62,258 nt of DNA from a virus: the IMG/VR virus record IMGVR_UViG_3300046533_000679, positions 1 to 62,258 of that record, one strand, 5' to 3'. Under the pieces are notes generated by a model that saw only the letters and a list, made by a program, of their open reading frames with translations, was not told where the DNA came from and ran no database searches. This document shows, in pieces, positions 16,129 through 24,046 of this stretch (positions within the stretch are counted from its first letter, which is position 1; every line of letters starts with the position of its first letter). Both the position numbers and the translations under genes were made by a program.

Positions 16129-16908
16129 CTAGACGTAGCCCTTGCTGTACGCCACCACGTCCCAGGTTTGGCCGCCGCCGATCACCGTATACACACACCC
16201 GATGTAATCGAGTTGCCCGCTCGGCGTCGGGGTGAGCGCCGGGATCGCCGCGTTGAAGCGAAAGCCGCCGGCGCTGCTGGTCGTGAGCGTCAACGTAAAG
16301 GGGCCCGCCCCATTGGCGTAATGCAGGATGAGGATCTTTTGGCCGGGCGTCGGGTTGGTCGGCAGGCCGATCGTGCGGTTCCCGCCCGACAGGAGCAAAA
16401 ACGTGGTCCCGAGACTCGCATCGAGCGCGACCGTCGGCGCGTCGGTCAACACCGACACGCCGGCGCCGCCGTTGGCTTTCCACGTCGGCAGCGCCGCCGC
16501 GCCGCCGCTGACGAGGATCGATCCGGCCGCGCCCGGCGCGACGACTTGCATGGGGCCGGTCGGGGTCGTGCCCGCGGTGAGCACGCCGAAGGCCGGCGCG
16601 AGACTCGCCGGGAGCAGCGAGCTGCCCGGCCCCGTCACCGGATCCTGATCCCAGATCGGGAGCCCGTCCGTGGTCTGCAAGACGAGGTGATACGCCAGGC
16701 CCGCCGGCATGTAGATCGGCCCGAACAGCCCGCCCGCCGAGGCGACGATCGGGTTGGTGTTGGGCACGAGGCCGGCGGCGTCGCTGGTCGTCGCGAGCGG
16801 CGTGTTGGGCGTGCCGCTGACGTAGGTAAACAACCTGGCGCCCGGCGCGACGACGCCGAGATCGGTCAGGACGCGCTGACGGGCGACGGGCGCGATCAGG
16901 TTCGCCAT
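16129..16908 (-). CDS. short tail-fibre protein without S74 domain, 259 aa (prophage M)
   Basis: The first about 85 residues (RQRVLTDLGVVAPGARLFTY, then ASAGGLFGPIY and WDQDPVT) match the N-terminus of R's 389-aa fibre (59066-60235), so they probably dock on the tail. After this the proteins diverge: M has a compact beta domain ending WDVVAYSKGYV, while R has a shaft plus S74 chaperone. The ATG at 16906-16908 overlaps the previous stop (TAATG). It is a receptor-binding candidate together with the glycine-rich gene next to it. Confidence 0.75.
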   Translation of the reverse strand: MANLIAPVARQRVLTDLGVVAPGARLFTYVSGTPNTPLATTSDAAGLVPNTNPIVASAGGLFGPIYMPAGLAYHLVLQTTDGLPIWDQDPVTGPGSSLLPASLAPAFGVLTAGTTPTGPMQVVAPGAAGSILVSGGAAALPTWKANGGAGVSVLTDAPTVALDASLGTTFLLLSGGNRTIGLPTNPTPGQKILILHYANGAGPFTLTLTTSSAGGFRFNAAIPALTPTPSGQLDYIGCVYTVIGGGQTWDVVAYSKGYV

Positions 16909-17618
16909 TAGCGGATCGATCCGGTGCGGTAGTCCCACCGCCAGCCGCGTAGGCCGGGCGCGCCCTGGCCGGCCGCGGTCAACGTCGGGATGCGGAGGTT
17001 GTTCTTGAAGTACTTCCCGCGCGCCTGGCCGGCGCGCTTCTCGAGCGCCGGCGAGATCGTCGCGTGGAAGGGTTCGGCGATCGCTTCCTGCAACGTCAAG
17101 GTGAGCGCGAGCTCGCCGCCCGGCGCGAGCGCGATCGTCTGCGTCAACAGCACCGGGCCGAGCACCGTCCGCGTCATCACGCGGATCGGGGTCGCGCTCA
17201 GCGGGATCCCGTCGAAGTACAGATTGCCGTTGGGGAGATCGGCCGAGTAGTAGCAATCACTGATCGGCCCGCCGTTGATCGGCGATCGCCCGTTCCACCA
17301 GTCGGGATCGGTGTGGACGGTGATCGTCGTCCAGCCGCCGCTCAGGCCGAGCGCGGCGCCGTCAATCGCGACGGGGCGCACCGGGAGCACCCAGACGCCG
17401 CTCGGGCCGATCGTGTGCGGCTGCAGGCCGGGCGTGGTGACGAACGGGGTAAACACCTCGGCCACACTCGCGCCGGCGTCGGCGTTCCAGGCGTCGATGA
17501 TCTGATTGAGCAGCACGCGGCACGTTTCCGCCGCGGCCGGCGGCACCGGCTCGCCCGGCAGGTAGACGTTATGCCCGGCGAGCGCGGTGCCGATGATGGT
17601 CGCGACGGGCGTCGGCAT
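16908..17618 (-). CDS. P22 gp4-like tail accessory (head-completion) factor (prophage M)
   Basis: This 236-aa protein has an N-terminal helical pair (VLLNQIIDAWNAD) characteristic of gp4-type factors. A conserved middle (INGGPISDCYYS) and the C-terminal EPFHATI and RGKYFKNNLRIPTL follow. In P22, gp4 binds the portal after packaging and starts tail assembly. It lies between head genes and the first fibre, as expected. R copy at 60235-60945. Confidence 0.78.
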   Translation of the reverse strand: MPTPVATIIGTALAGHNVYLPGEPVPPAAAETCRVLLNQIIDAWNADAGASVAEVFTPFVTTPGLQPHTIGPSGVWVLPVRPVAIDGAALGLSGGWTTITVHTDPDWWNGRSPINGGPISDCYYSADLPNGNLYFDGIPLSATPIRVMTRTVLGPVLLTQTIALAPGGELALTLTLQEAIAEPFHATISPALEKRAGQARGKYFKNNLRIPTLTAAGQGAPGLRGWRWDYRTGSIR

Positions 17619-17630
17619 GGCCGCGCCGCC

Positions 17631-17981
17631 TTACCGCTTGGCTTTCGGGCGCGCCGGGCCGGTGGGCCGGCCGGGGAGATCGTGATCGGGGTGCGGCCGG
17701 CGGGGCGCGTCGGGCCCGCCGAGCGGATCCACCTCGTCCTCGGGTTTGGTCGCGTCGGGATCTTCCGCGGTCAGGCGCCAGCCGTCGGCCGCCGCGGCCT
17801 CGAGTTCTTCCTGCGTATAGACCGGCTTGTTTTCGCCGATGAGCTCGCCGGTGTCGGGGTCGGTATGCACGCCGAGGCCGAGGATGTCCTGCTTGCCGCG
17901 ATACACGAGCCGCGGCGTCGAGGTGTCCTGTTGGACGTTGCGCGCGTCGGCGCGCGTGTCGGAGCGTTCTGCTGCCGTCAT
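17631..17981 (-). CDS. small acidic virion-cluster protein, 116 aa (prophage M)
   Basis: The N-terminus is polar. The middle has LVYRGKQDILGLG and a DPDTGELIGENK segment followed by a helix (YTQEELEAAAADGWRL). The C-terminus is Pro/Arg/His-rich and disordered. It lies between the decoration-type and gp4-like genes. The R copy (60955-61305) differs mainly in the Pro-rich tail. Function unknown; position suggests a minor head or connector component. Confidence 0.65.
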   Translation of the reverse strand: MTAAERSDTRADARNVQQDTSTPRLVYRGKQDILGLGVHTDPDTGELIGENKPVYTQEELEAAAADGWRLTAEDPDATKPEDEVDPLGGPDAPRRPHPDHDLPGRPTGPARPKAKR

Positions 17982-18003
17982 GGGGCGATCCTTGTTCGTG
18001 AAA

Positions 18004-18040
18004 CGGCGGCGGCGCGGCGCCTCGAGGCGCCCCGCCGCCG
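18004..18040 (-). terminator. strong GC hairpin after the 140-aa head gene (prophage M)
   Basis: On the minus strand a long GC-rich stem with a TCGA loop is followed by GTTTC. The same structure, with small changes, lies at the same place in R (61330-61365). It may be a partial terminator or a processing/stability element that lowers expression of genes after the abundant capsid genes. The U-tract is too short for a confident intrinsic terminator. Confidence 0.5.
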
Positions 18041-18059
18041 CGTGGGGTCAACGTGCGCG

Positions 18060-18482
18060 CTAGACGGCGCCGCGCGCCAGGCTATAGACGGAGACGGCCT
18101 CCTGGCCGGGGAGTACGTTCGTCGCCACGAACAACAGTTCTTGGAACGACTGGAACGGGACCACCATCGTCCCGATCAGCGTCAGGCCGGTGTTGGTCGT
18201 CAGCGTGATCGAGCCGGCCGCCGCGCTGGTGTTCCGGAGAATCGTCCGGAACGACGTACCCACCTGGCAGCCGTTGATCCCGGCGATGATCTGCGCGGCC
18301 GTCGGGAGTACGTCGGCCTTGGCCGCGCTCAGCGCGTCGCGGTTGAGCAAGCCGCTCAGAATTTCGGCGACGGTGTAGGTCGCGTTGCCGGCGTTGGCCT
18401 CGGGCGTCGGCGTGACGGTCGGATAGTTGAGCGTCGACGTGCGCGGATAGTTCGCGCTCGGGCTGAAGGAAGGAATAGGCAT
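18060..18482 (-). CDS. 140-aa head (decoration-type) protein (prophage M)
   Basis: A small beta-rich protein follows the coat gene by 3 nt. It starts with a Pro/Ser-rich arm (MPIPSFSPSANYPRTS) and has a compact domain ending VATNVLPGQEAVSVYSLARG. The R copy (61383-61805) differs at about two residues, making it among the most conserved proteins in the window. Strong conservation beside the coat suggests a stoichiometric capsid component. No family was recognised. Confidence 0.65.
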   Translation of the reverse strand: MPIPSFSPSANYPRTSTLNYPTVTPTPEANAGNATYTVAEILSGLLNRDALSAAKADVLPTAAQIIAGINGCQVGTSFRTILRNTSAAAGSITLTTNTGLTLIGTMVVPFQSFQELLFVATNVLPGQEAVSVYSLARGAV

Positions 18483-18485
18483 CGG

Positions 18486-19793
18486 TCAGGCTCCCAGCAG
18501 CCGCACGGCTGCCACGGCGTTCCAGAGCTCACCCATGCCGAACGGGCAATCAAACCGGCATCGGTACTTCATCTCGTCGTTGGTGAATTGCTGCGTGTAG
18601 ACGACGGCGAGGCCCGTCGTCGGGTCGCGGCGCTGCGCGGTCTTGATGTCGCCGCCCGACGGCGGCACCTTGAGTTTCACGCCCACGAGCGCGAAGGCGT
18701 CTTTGCCGAGAAAGAGGTTTTGCACGCCGCTCTTGCCGTTGGGCGTCGCGGTGCCGGGGAACAACGTCAACGTCGCGCCCACGAGCGGCAGCGCGTCGAC
18801 GTTCTGATACGGCGAGCCGGGGCCGTAGAGGGGCGGCGTAAACACGAGCGTCGCCAGGCCGCCGGCGCCGGTGACGGGCACGAGGATCGTCATCTCGCGG
18901 AGCTTGAGCCCGCCGGTGCCGGGGCGCCGGCTCGTCAGGTTGACCTCGTTCATCGCGGAGACGTTGAACACGTCGCCTTTGCGGAACGTGTCGCCGTTGG
19001 TGCACGCGACGGTGATCGAGGTGATCCCGGCCGCGCCGCCGTTGGGCGTGGGGCCCGGCACGACGGGCATGGTCGGCGCGACAGCGACGGTCACGGCGCC
19101 CGCCCAGGTGCCGGCCGTGTGCCGATAGAGCGACGGGCTCACGAACGTGTCGAACGTCGACGCGCGGCCGAGGCTGCCCTCTTTCATCACGCGGTTAAAT
19201 TCGGAATCGGGCAACAGCAGCGCGAGCTCGACGGCCGTCAAGGCGCGCTGAATCCCGGTGCCGATGATCGCGCGCCGCGCGCCCGATCCGCCGCCGAGGT
19301 TGATGAAGCGTTCGTAGGGCGCGGAAAACGCCGCGTCAAACGTCGTCGGGTTGGTGCCGAGCACGCCGGCGATATTCGGGGTGTGCTGGTAGGCGTAGAA
19401 CGCACAGCGGTCCTCGATGTCCTGCGCCATCGTGGTGCTCGAGGGATCGATGATGTCCTCGTCGAGCGCGCCCTGGTAGTCCTGCATCCGGAGCGCGCGC
19501 TCGATCACGTCAAACTCGAAATGCACTTTCGAGATCTGATCGATCGTCACGCTGGTGTGGCGGTCGACCATCGGCTGCGGCTCGTACCCGAGGTTGTTCT
19601 GCGTGCCGGGGATGTACTGGCGGGGATAGGGCACGCGGACCGTATCGCCCATCGCGCCGGCGGCGTACGCCTGCGTAAAGAGCTTGTTGAACGAGGTGTT
19701 GAACGACTCGGAGATCACGAGCTTGTTCGTCATCTTCCGCAGTTGTTCGCGGGCGAGATAGTCGCTGACATCAAAGCCGTTGGGGGCGCCCAT
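18486..19793 (-). CDS. major capsid protein, P22 gp5-like (prophage M)
   Basis: This 435-aa protein resembles the P22 coat family: an N-terminal helix (YLAREQLRKMTNKLVISESFN), the VRVPYPRQY strand, an I-domain-like beta insertion at about 220-320 (including NGDTFRKGDVFNVSAMN), and a C-terminal AFALVGVKLKVPPSGG block. It follows the scaffold gene as in P22. The C-terminal part of R's copy is at the right window edge (61809-62258) and is nearly identical. Confidence 0.88.
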   Translation of the reverse strand: MGAPNGFDVSDYLAREQLRKMTNKLVISESFNTSFNKLFTQAYAAGAMGDTVRVPYPRQYIPGTQNNLGYEPQPMVDRHTSVTIDQISKVHFEFDVIERALRMQDYQGALDEDIIDPSSTTMAQDIEDRCAFYAYQHTPNIAGVLGTNPTTFDAAFSAPYERFINLGGGSGARRAIIGTGIQRALTAVELALLLPDSEFNRVMKEGSLGRASTFDTFVSPSLYRHTAGTWAGAVTVAVAPTMPVVPGPTPNGGAAGITSITVACTNGDTFRKGDVFNVSAMNEVNLTSRRPGTGGLKLREMTILVPVTGAGGLATLVFTPPLYGPGSPYQNVDALPLVGATLTLFPGTATPNGKSGVQNLFLGKDAFALVGVKLKVPPSGGDIKTAQRRDPTTGLAVVYTQQFTNDEMKYRCRFDCPFGMGELWNAVAAVRLLGA

Positions 19794-19799
19794 CGGGGT

Positions 19800-20789
19800 T
19801 TACCTTTTCAAGCGGCGGGCGAGCTCACGGCGGTTCATCTCTGCCATGTACGCGCCCGTATCGTCGGCCGCCAGCGCGCGATCGACCGCATCGCCAGGCG
19901 TGGCGCGGCTCGAGAGCACGACCGGCGGATCCGGCGCATGGGTGGAACGGGCCGCCGTCGGCGCCGTCGTCAACCGATCGCCGAGGCGCACGAGCGTTTT
20001 CAGTTGCTCGAGCGGGGCGAGACGCAAAATGCGTTTCAGTTCGGGACGGTTCGCCGGCTGCTGCAGGTGATAGAGCAGATCGGCGCCTGCCGGATCCTCG
20101 AGCACGAAGAGATCGACCGCGCTGCCCTGCGGGATCTCGGTCGGCGCCAGCATGGCGACGGCATCGAAATCCTTGTACTTGGCGCGCGCGGCCTCGGCTC
20201 GACTCTCAAACCCGGAAATCACGCGGGCCCCTTCTTCGCGAATCCCGGCCTGGCGCCGCTCGTGCTCTAAGGTCTTGGCAACCTTGTAGTCGGTGAGCGC
20301 CTCGAGGTAGGCGGGATCGCTGGTGCCGTACGGGAACGTCTCCGGGTCGGGGCGGCCATCAGTCGCCGGGGCTGCGGGTGACGAGGCCGCGGATCGGGCG
20401 TCGGGGCGGGCCGGCGGGGTGAAGGTCGCGCGCTCGAGATCGGCAAGGCGCCGCTCGGCGCGTTCGGCGCGGCTCCGTTCTGCGGCGCGCTCGCGCAACA
20501 GTTCGGGGATCCGCGCTTCGGCGCCTTTTGCTGCCGGTTCCGAGGCGGCAGACTGCGACGGCGCGCCCGTTGGCGCGGCCTGGCTACTCCCAGGCTCGGC
20601 GGGTGACGAGTCCGCGGTCGGCGTCGTAACTGGCGGTGTGCTCGGGAGCGTGCCGGACATCCGCCACTCGAGCAGTTGCGAGTCGTTCAAGGTGTCGAGG
20701 GACACCTCAGACGGCGCGATCTGCGGGGCGTCGGGGGCCGCTGACGAGGCGGCAGGTGGGGCGTCAGGCGCCGGCACGGCGTCGGGCAT
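19800..20789 (-). CDS. scaffolding protein (prophage M)
   Basis: This 329-aa protein lies between portal and coat genes. The first about 100 residues are Pro/Ala/Ser-rich and disordered. A charged coiled coil follows (RERAAERSRAERAERRLADLE), then helices, and a short basic C-terminus (MNRRELARRLKR). A basic helical tail that contacts coat subunits is typical of P22-type scaffolds. Sequence similarity to gp8 is not evident; the call rests on position and architecture. Confidence 0.75.
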   Translation of the reverse strand: MPDAVPAPDAPPAASSAAPDAPQIAPSEVSLDTLNDSQLLEWRMSGTLPSTPPVTTPTADSSPAEPGSSQAAPTGAPSQSAASEPAAKGAEARIPELLRERAAERSRAERAERRLADLERATFTPPARPDARSAASSPAAPATDGRPDPETFPYGTSDPAYLEALTDYKVAKTLEHERRQAGIREEGARVISGFESRAEAARAKYKDFDAVAMLAPTEIPQGSAVDLFVLEDPAGADLLYHLQQPANRPELKRILRLAPLEQLKTLVRLGDRLTTAPTAARSTHAPDPPVVLSSRATPGDAVDRALAADDTGAYMAEMNRRELARRLKR

Positions 20790-20822
20790 GGATTACTACA
20801 GCAGAGGCGCCCGATCGCCTGC

Positions 20823-23150
20823 TCAGGCCGGCGCGGCGTCGGTGGGCGCGGTGCCGGCGTCACTGGGCACGCCGCCGGGCGCCGCCTGCGCGGCGACGAG
20901 CGCGGCCGCGTCGGCATCGGCGCCCGCGCCGGCGGCTGCCATCCCGGCGGCGTGCTGCTGCGCCTGGCGCGCGGCCTCGGCGGCGGCGCCGCTCTGCGCG
21001 ATGGTGAGCGCGGCCTCGTGCCCGCGGTCGAGCCCCGCCTGCTCGGCCTCGTGCTGCTGGCCGATCAACGTGAGCGCGGCCTCGTGGTCGAGCGCGATCT
21101 GCTCGATCTGCTGTTCGTTGTCGGCGATGACGCCTTTGGTGAGCGCGTTTATCTTGGCGACGGCGATCGCGGTCGCGTCCTTCATCGTCTGCAGCTTGAT
21201 TTGGAGCACGGCGTTGCGTTGCGTCTCCATGTCCGCGATCTGCTCTTTGCTCTGGTTGTCGAGCTGTTTGCCCTTGGCCTGCTGCTCGAGCTCCTGCATG
21301 GCCGCTTCGGCGTGCTGGATCTGTTCTTTGAGCTGGCCGACTTGCTGCTGCAGCATCTTCGGATCGGGCGGGGCGTTGGGGCCGGCCTGCTGCTGCTTCT
21401 CGGCGCGCATCGCCGGCGGCTGCAGATACTCGAGATCCTTCGCCATCTCCTCGCCGATGGGGCCGAGGTTCATCAGGCGCACGGCATCGGCGGCGATGAT
21501 CGGGAAGGCCTGCGGGTTGTTGAGCAGCACCATGGCCGCATCTTTCCCCTCGGCCTGCTGGCTATCGAAGGCCGGGCCCGCGGCGATCGTGATCGTGTGG
21601 CGCTGCAGCGGATCGAGCTTGAGATCCGACGGGCCAAACTCGGGGAAGCCATCCGGCGCGATCTGGCTCGGCGTGTTGACGCGCACGCGCTTGGTTTTGC
21701 CGTCGGGCGTGCGGGTGTCGACTTCCTTCGGCGTGTCGTCGTAGTACGGCAGGAGCTTGGCGAGCTTCTGGGTGAGCTCGCGGATCATGTCGTCGTAGTG
21801 CGCGACGAAGTGGAACGATCCGGCGTCGCCGTGCTGGTTGAGTTCTTTCAGCGCGACGCCGCTCGTCACTTTCGTGTTGCCGAGGCGGGTGTCGGTCGCG
21901 CTGTAGCGGCCGAGCGCGTTCTGGATGTCGCGCCGGAAACTCTCGCCGGCGATCTCGTAGCCGGAAATATCCGGCGCGCGCGTGCCGTACTGCGGCAGCG
22001 GGAGGATCTGCTGCCCCGTCGCCTCGGTCGTCGGGTTGGCCTGGATGAGCGCGATCGGCTCGCGCACGCTGCGCTCGACGAGCAGCACCTCTTCGGGGCC
22101 GAGTTGGCCGACGTAGGCGAACAGGGCCGCCTTCACCGGGAGCGCGAGCGCCTCGAGCTTCGTCGAGGCCGTCCAGTTGTAGGCCTTCGCGGCGTCGCGC
22201 GCCAGGCGGATATACGACTGCAGCATTTTGACGGCGCCGCCGGCGGCATCCGTCGAAAAGACGATCTTCCCGTAGCACGAGGCGAACGGGATCGAGTCGC
22301 CTTTCCAGATCGTTTTGGTCGGCCGGCCTGGCGTCGCGAGCAGCTCAAGCCCGTTGGTGATGTATTGCGCCACTTCGCGCCGCGGGCGGCCGCGGCCGCT
22401 CGGCGGCGGCGTCTCCGTCACGGTCCAGTACTCGGCAATCAACACGCGGCCGTCTTTGCCGAACCACTTCGGGAGCGCGGCGAGGATCTGCGCGTCGAAG
22501 TCGTGGACCTTGGCCGTCGGCCAGTCGCGGACAAATTCGCGCCGGGTCACGCTATGCACGAAAAACAGGTACCGCCAGTCGGCGCCGCTCGTGCTCTCGC
22601 CGTCGGGATCGGGGAGCACCTGATCGGGGTTGGGGATCGCCTTGAGCTTGAGGATCTGATCGTCGCTGTCCTCGTCGGCGTACTCGGCGACGATGCGCGC
22701 GTAGCCGTAGCCGCGGGTCGCGGCGTTCTCGCCGGCGACGGTGTACACCTCTTGCGCGTGGCTGTCGTGTTCGATCTGGCGGATCCGGTTGCTGTAGTAC
22801 TCGGCGGTTTCCTTGGTCGCGCCGCCGCCGGCGGGGCTCACGTTGGCGCCGCGGGGGTTCTGGCGGTAGCTGTTGACGAGCTGATTGGTGTACTGACTCA
22901 GTTGGTCGAGCTCGAGCATCGGCCGATCGCCGCGCTCGGTTTCGTCCTCCTGGTCCCAGGTGTGGCCGGCGGCGTAGCGGACATCTTTCGCGCCCTCGAG
23001 AATGATCGGCGCCCATTGGTCGCACGCATACGTAAAGCGTTCGTTGAGCTCGGCCAGGATCGCGGCGTCGCTGCCGGGCGCCGGCGTGCCTGTCTCCGAT
23101 GTCGCCGACATCTCGGTCCGCGCCGCGGGGTCGGTCGGGTCGTCGGCCAT
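20823..23150 (-). CDS. portal protein, P22-like (prophage M)
   Basis: This 775-aa protein has an N-terminal clip/stem region with RYAAGHTWDQEDE and MLELDQLSQYTNQLVNSYRQ, signatures of the large P22-type portal family. The core runs to about residue 540. The C-terminal about 200 residues form a long Gln/Ala-rich coiled-coil barrel (QQVGQLKEQIQHAEAAMQEL). A barrel domain is characteristic of P22-like portals. It starts at 23150, overlapping the preceding stop. Confidence 0.87.
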   Translation of the reverse strand: MADDPTDPAARTEMSATSETGTPAPGSDAAILAELNERFTYACDQWAPIILEGAKDVRYAAGHTWDQEDETERGDRPMLELDQLSQYTNQLVNSYRQNPRGANVSPAGGGATKETAEYYSNRIRQIEHDSHAQEVYTVAGENAATRGYGYARIVAEYADEDSDDQILKLKAIPNPDQVLPDPDGESTSGADWRYLFFVHSVTRREFVRDWPTAKVHDFDAQILAALPKWFGKDGRVLIAEYWTVTETPPPSGRGRPRREVAQYITNGLELLATPGRPTKTIWKGDSIPFASCYGKIVFSTDAAGGAVKMLQSYIRLARDAAKAYNWTASTKLEALALPVKAALFAYVGQLGPEEVLLVERSVREPIALIQANPTTEATGQQILPLPQYGTRAPDISGYEIAGESFRRDIQNALGRYSATDTRLGNTKVTSGVALKELNQHGDAGSFHFVAHYDDMIRELTQKLAKLLPYYDDTPKEVDTRTPDGKTKRVRVNTPSQIAPDGFPEFGPSDLKLDPLQRHTITIAAGPAFDSQQAEGKDAAMVLLNNPQAFPIIAADAVRLMNLGPIGEEMAKDLEYLQPPAMRAEKQQQAGPNAPPDPKMLQQQVGQLKEQIQHAEAAMQELEQQAKGKQLDNQSKEQIADMETQRNAVLQIKLQTMKDATAIAVAKINALTKGVIADNEQQIEQIALDHEAALTLIGQQHEAEQAGLDRGHEAALTIAQSGAAAEAARQAQQHAAGMAAAGAGADADAAALVAAQAAPGGVPSDAGTAPTDAAPA

Positions 23151-23482
23151 CAGGCGCCGCCGATCAGGGACGCGAGGCGGGCGCCGAGGGGCCGCGCCTG
23201 GTAGGCCTCGAGCGCCGCGCGGGCGGCTGCGGCGGTGTCGCTGGCGGTGTCGATCGCCTGGTGCAGTTGCGCGAGATCCTCGAGCCGGGCGGCGTGCAGT
23301 TCTTCGATCGCGGCGAGGATCCGCTGCGCCAGGTCGATCCGGCCGGCCTGCTCGGCCTCGACGCGCTGCCGCACGGCCACGAGCTCGGCGGCGAGCGCCT
23401 GCAGGATCGTCTCGAGGTCGTCCTGCCGGCGCGCGATCGTGGTGACGGCGGTATGGCGGTCGCGCTGGTCGGCGGGGTTCAT
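23150..23482 (-). CDS. coiled-coil protein before the portal gene, 110 aa (prophage M)
   Basis: The protein is almost entirely helical with heptad-like patterns (LETILQALAAELVAVRQRVEAEQ, then LHQAIDTASDTAAAARAALEAY). It overlaps its neighbours at both ends (ATGA at the start). It may be an assembly or regulatory factor for packaging. No family recognised. Confidence 0.6.
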   Translation of the reverse strand: MNPADQRDRHTAVTTIARRQDDLETILQALAAELVAVRQRVEAEQAGRIDLAQRILAAIEELHAARLEDLAQLHQAIDTASDTAAAARAALEAYQARPLGARLASLIGGA

Positions 23483-23700
23483 CGGCGGGCCCGCCCGCGG
23501 CGATCGAACGGGCGCGCCTTCCGCAACGTGTCGCGATCGGCCTCGCTGAGCGGCACCGTGTCCGCCGCGGTCGCGCGGCGGATCGTGTCGTCGGGGTTCA
23601 CCGCATACGAGGCGCCGCAGATCGGACAGATCCCGACGGTCGCGATGCGCGCGGCCGGCGTGTCGAACGTGTGCCCCAGGGTCGGACAGGTGATCGGCAT
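23479..23700 (-). CDS. 73-aa zinc-ribbon protein (prophage M)
   Basis: Cys5, His10 (TCPTLGHTFD) and CPICGAS form a probable zinc site in the first 30 residues. A basic Arg-rich C-terminus follows (ARPFDRRGRARR). The frame stays open upstream for about 40 codons, but the ATG at 23698-23700 fits the globular start. The interval 23701-23856 holds no gene I can support. It lies in the packaging cluster, so DNA binding is plausible. Confidence 0.6.
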   Translation of the reverse strand: MPITCPTLGHTFDTPAARIATVGICPICGASYAVNPDDTIRRATAADTVPLSEADRDTLRKARPFDRRGRARR

Positions 23701-23856
23701 ACGTAACTGACGATGCGGGAGCCCGGCCCCTGTCCGCCGTCCGGATGGCAGAAACGCACGGCAGACGCCCCACGGACGCCCCGCAGCACGTCCGCAGGGC
23801 GGCCAGGCGGCGGCGTTCACCGTAGTCCACGTCAGGGCGGGACGTGCGCAACGCGG

Positions 23857-24003
23857 TTACGGCCAGGGATAATTCGCCGCGACCCACGCGGCCAGGCCCA
23901 GCGCGAGCAACCGGAACCGCCACGGCTCGTACGGGGTCGGGATCGGCGGCAGGCCCGCGAGCAGAAACAGCAGCAACGCGAGCGTCAGGAGGATGAGTTT
24001 CAT
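23857..24003 (-). CDS. 48-aa two-helix membrane protein (prophage M)
   Basis: The short gene has a good ribosome site (AAAGGA) before the ATG at 24001-24003. The first helix is MKLILLTLALLLFLLAGLPP, and after a Pro-rich turn a second hydrophobic segment (LLALGLAAWVAANYPW) follows. Tiny membrane proteins beginning MKLIL with an LALGLA motif occur in many phage genomes. Its function is unknown; a holin-like role is possible but unproven. Confidence 0.65.
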   Translation of the reverse strand: MKLILLTLALLLFLLAGLPPIPTPYEPWRFRLLALGLAAWVAANYPWP

Positions 24004-24046
24004 GGGCGTCGGTGTCCTTTCCACCGGATCGGCCTTGGCCTACACC

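Noticed and set aside
14053-16911. Very long plus-strand open frame (952 codons) opposite the fibre and gp10-like genes
   Set aside because: It is antisense to well-supported genes, Arg-rich without domains, and arises from GC-biased third positions. Similar frames at 17064-20270, 6497-8374, 20952-23204 and 53505-55979 were rejected for the same reason.
23701-23856. Upstream extension of the 73-aa zinc protein (40 extra codons)
   Set aside because: The added residues are low-complexity Arg/Pro/Gly without conserved features, and the ATG at 23700 directly precedes the zinc motif.
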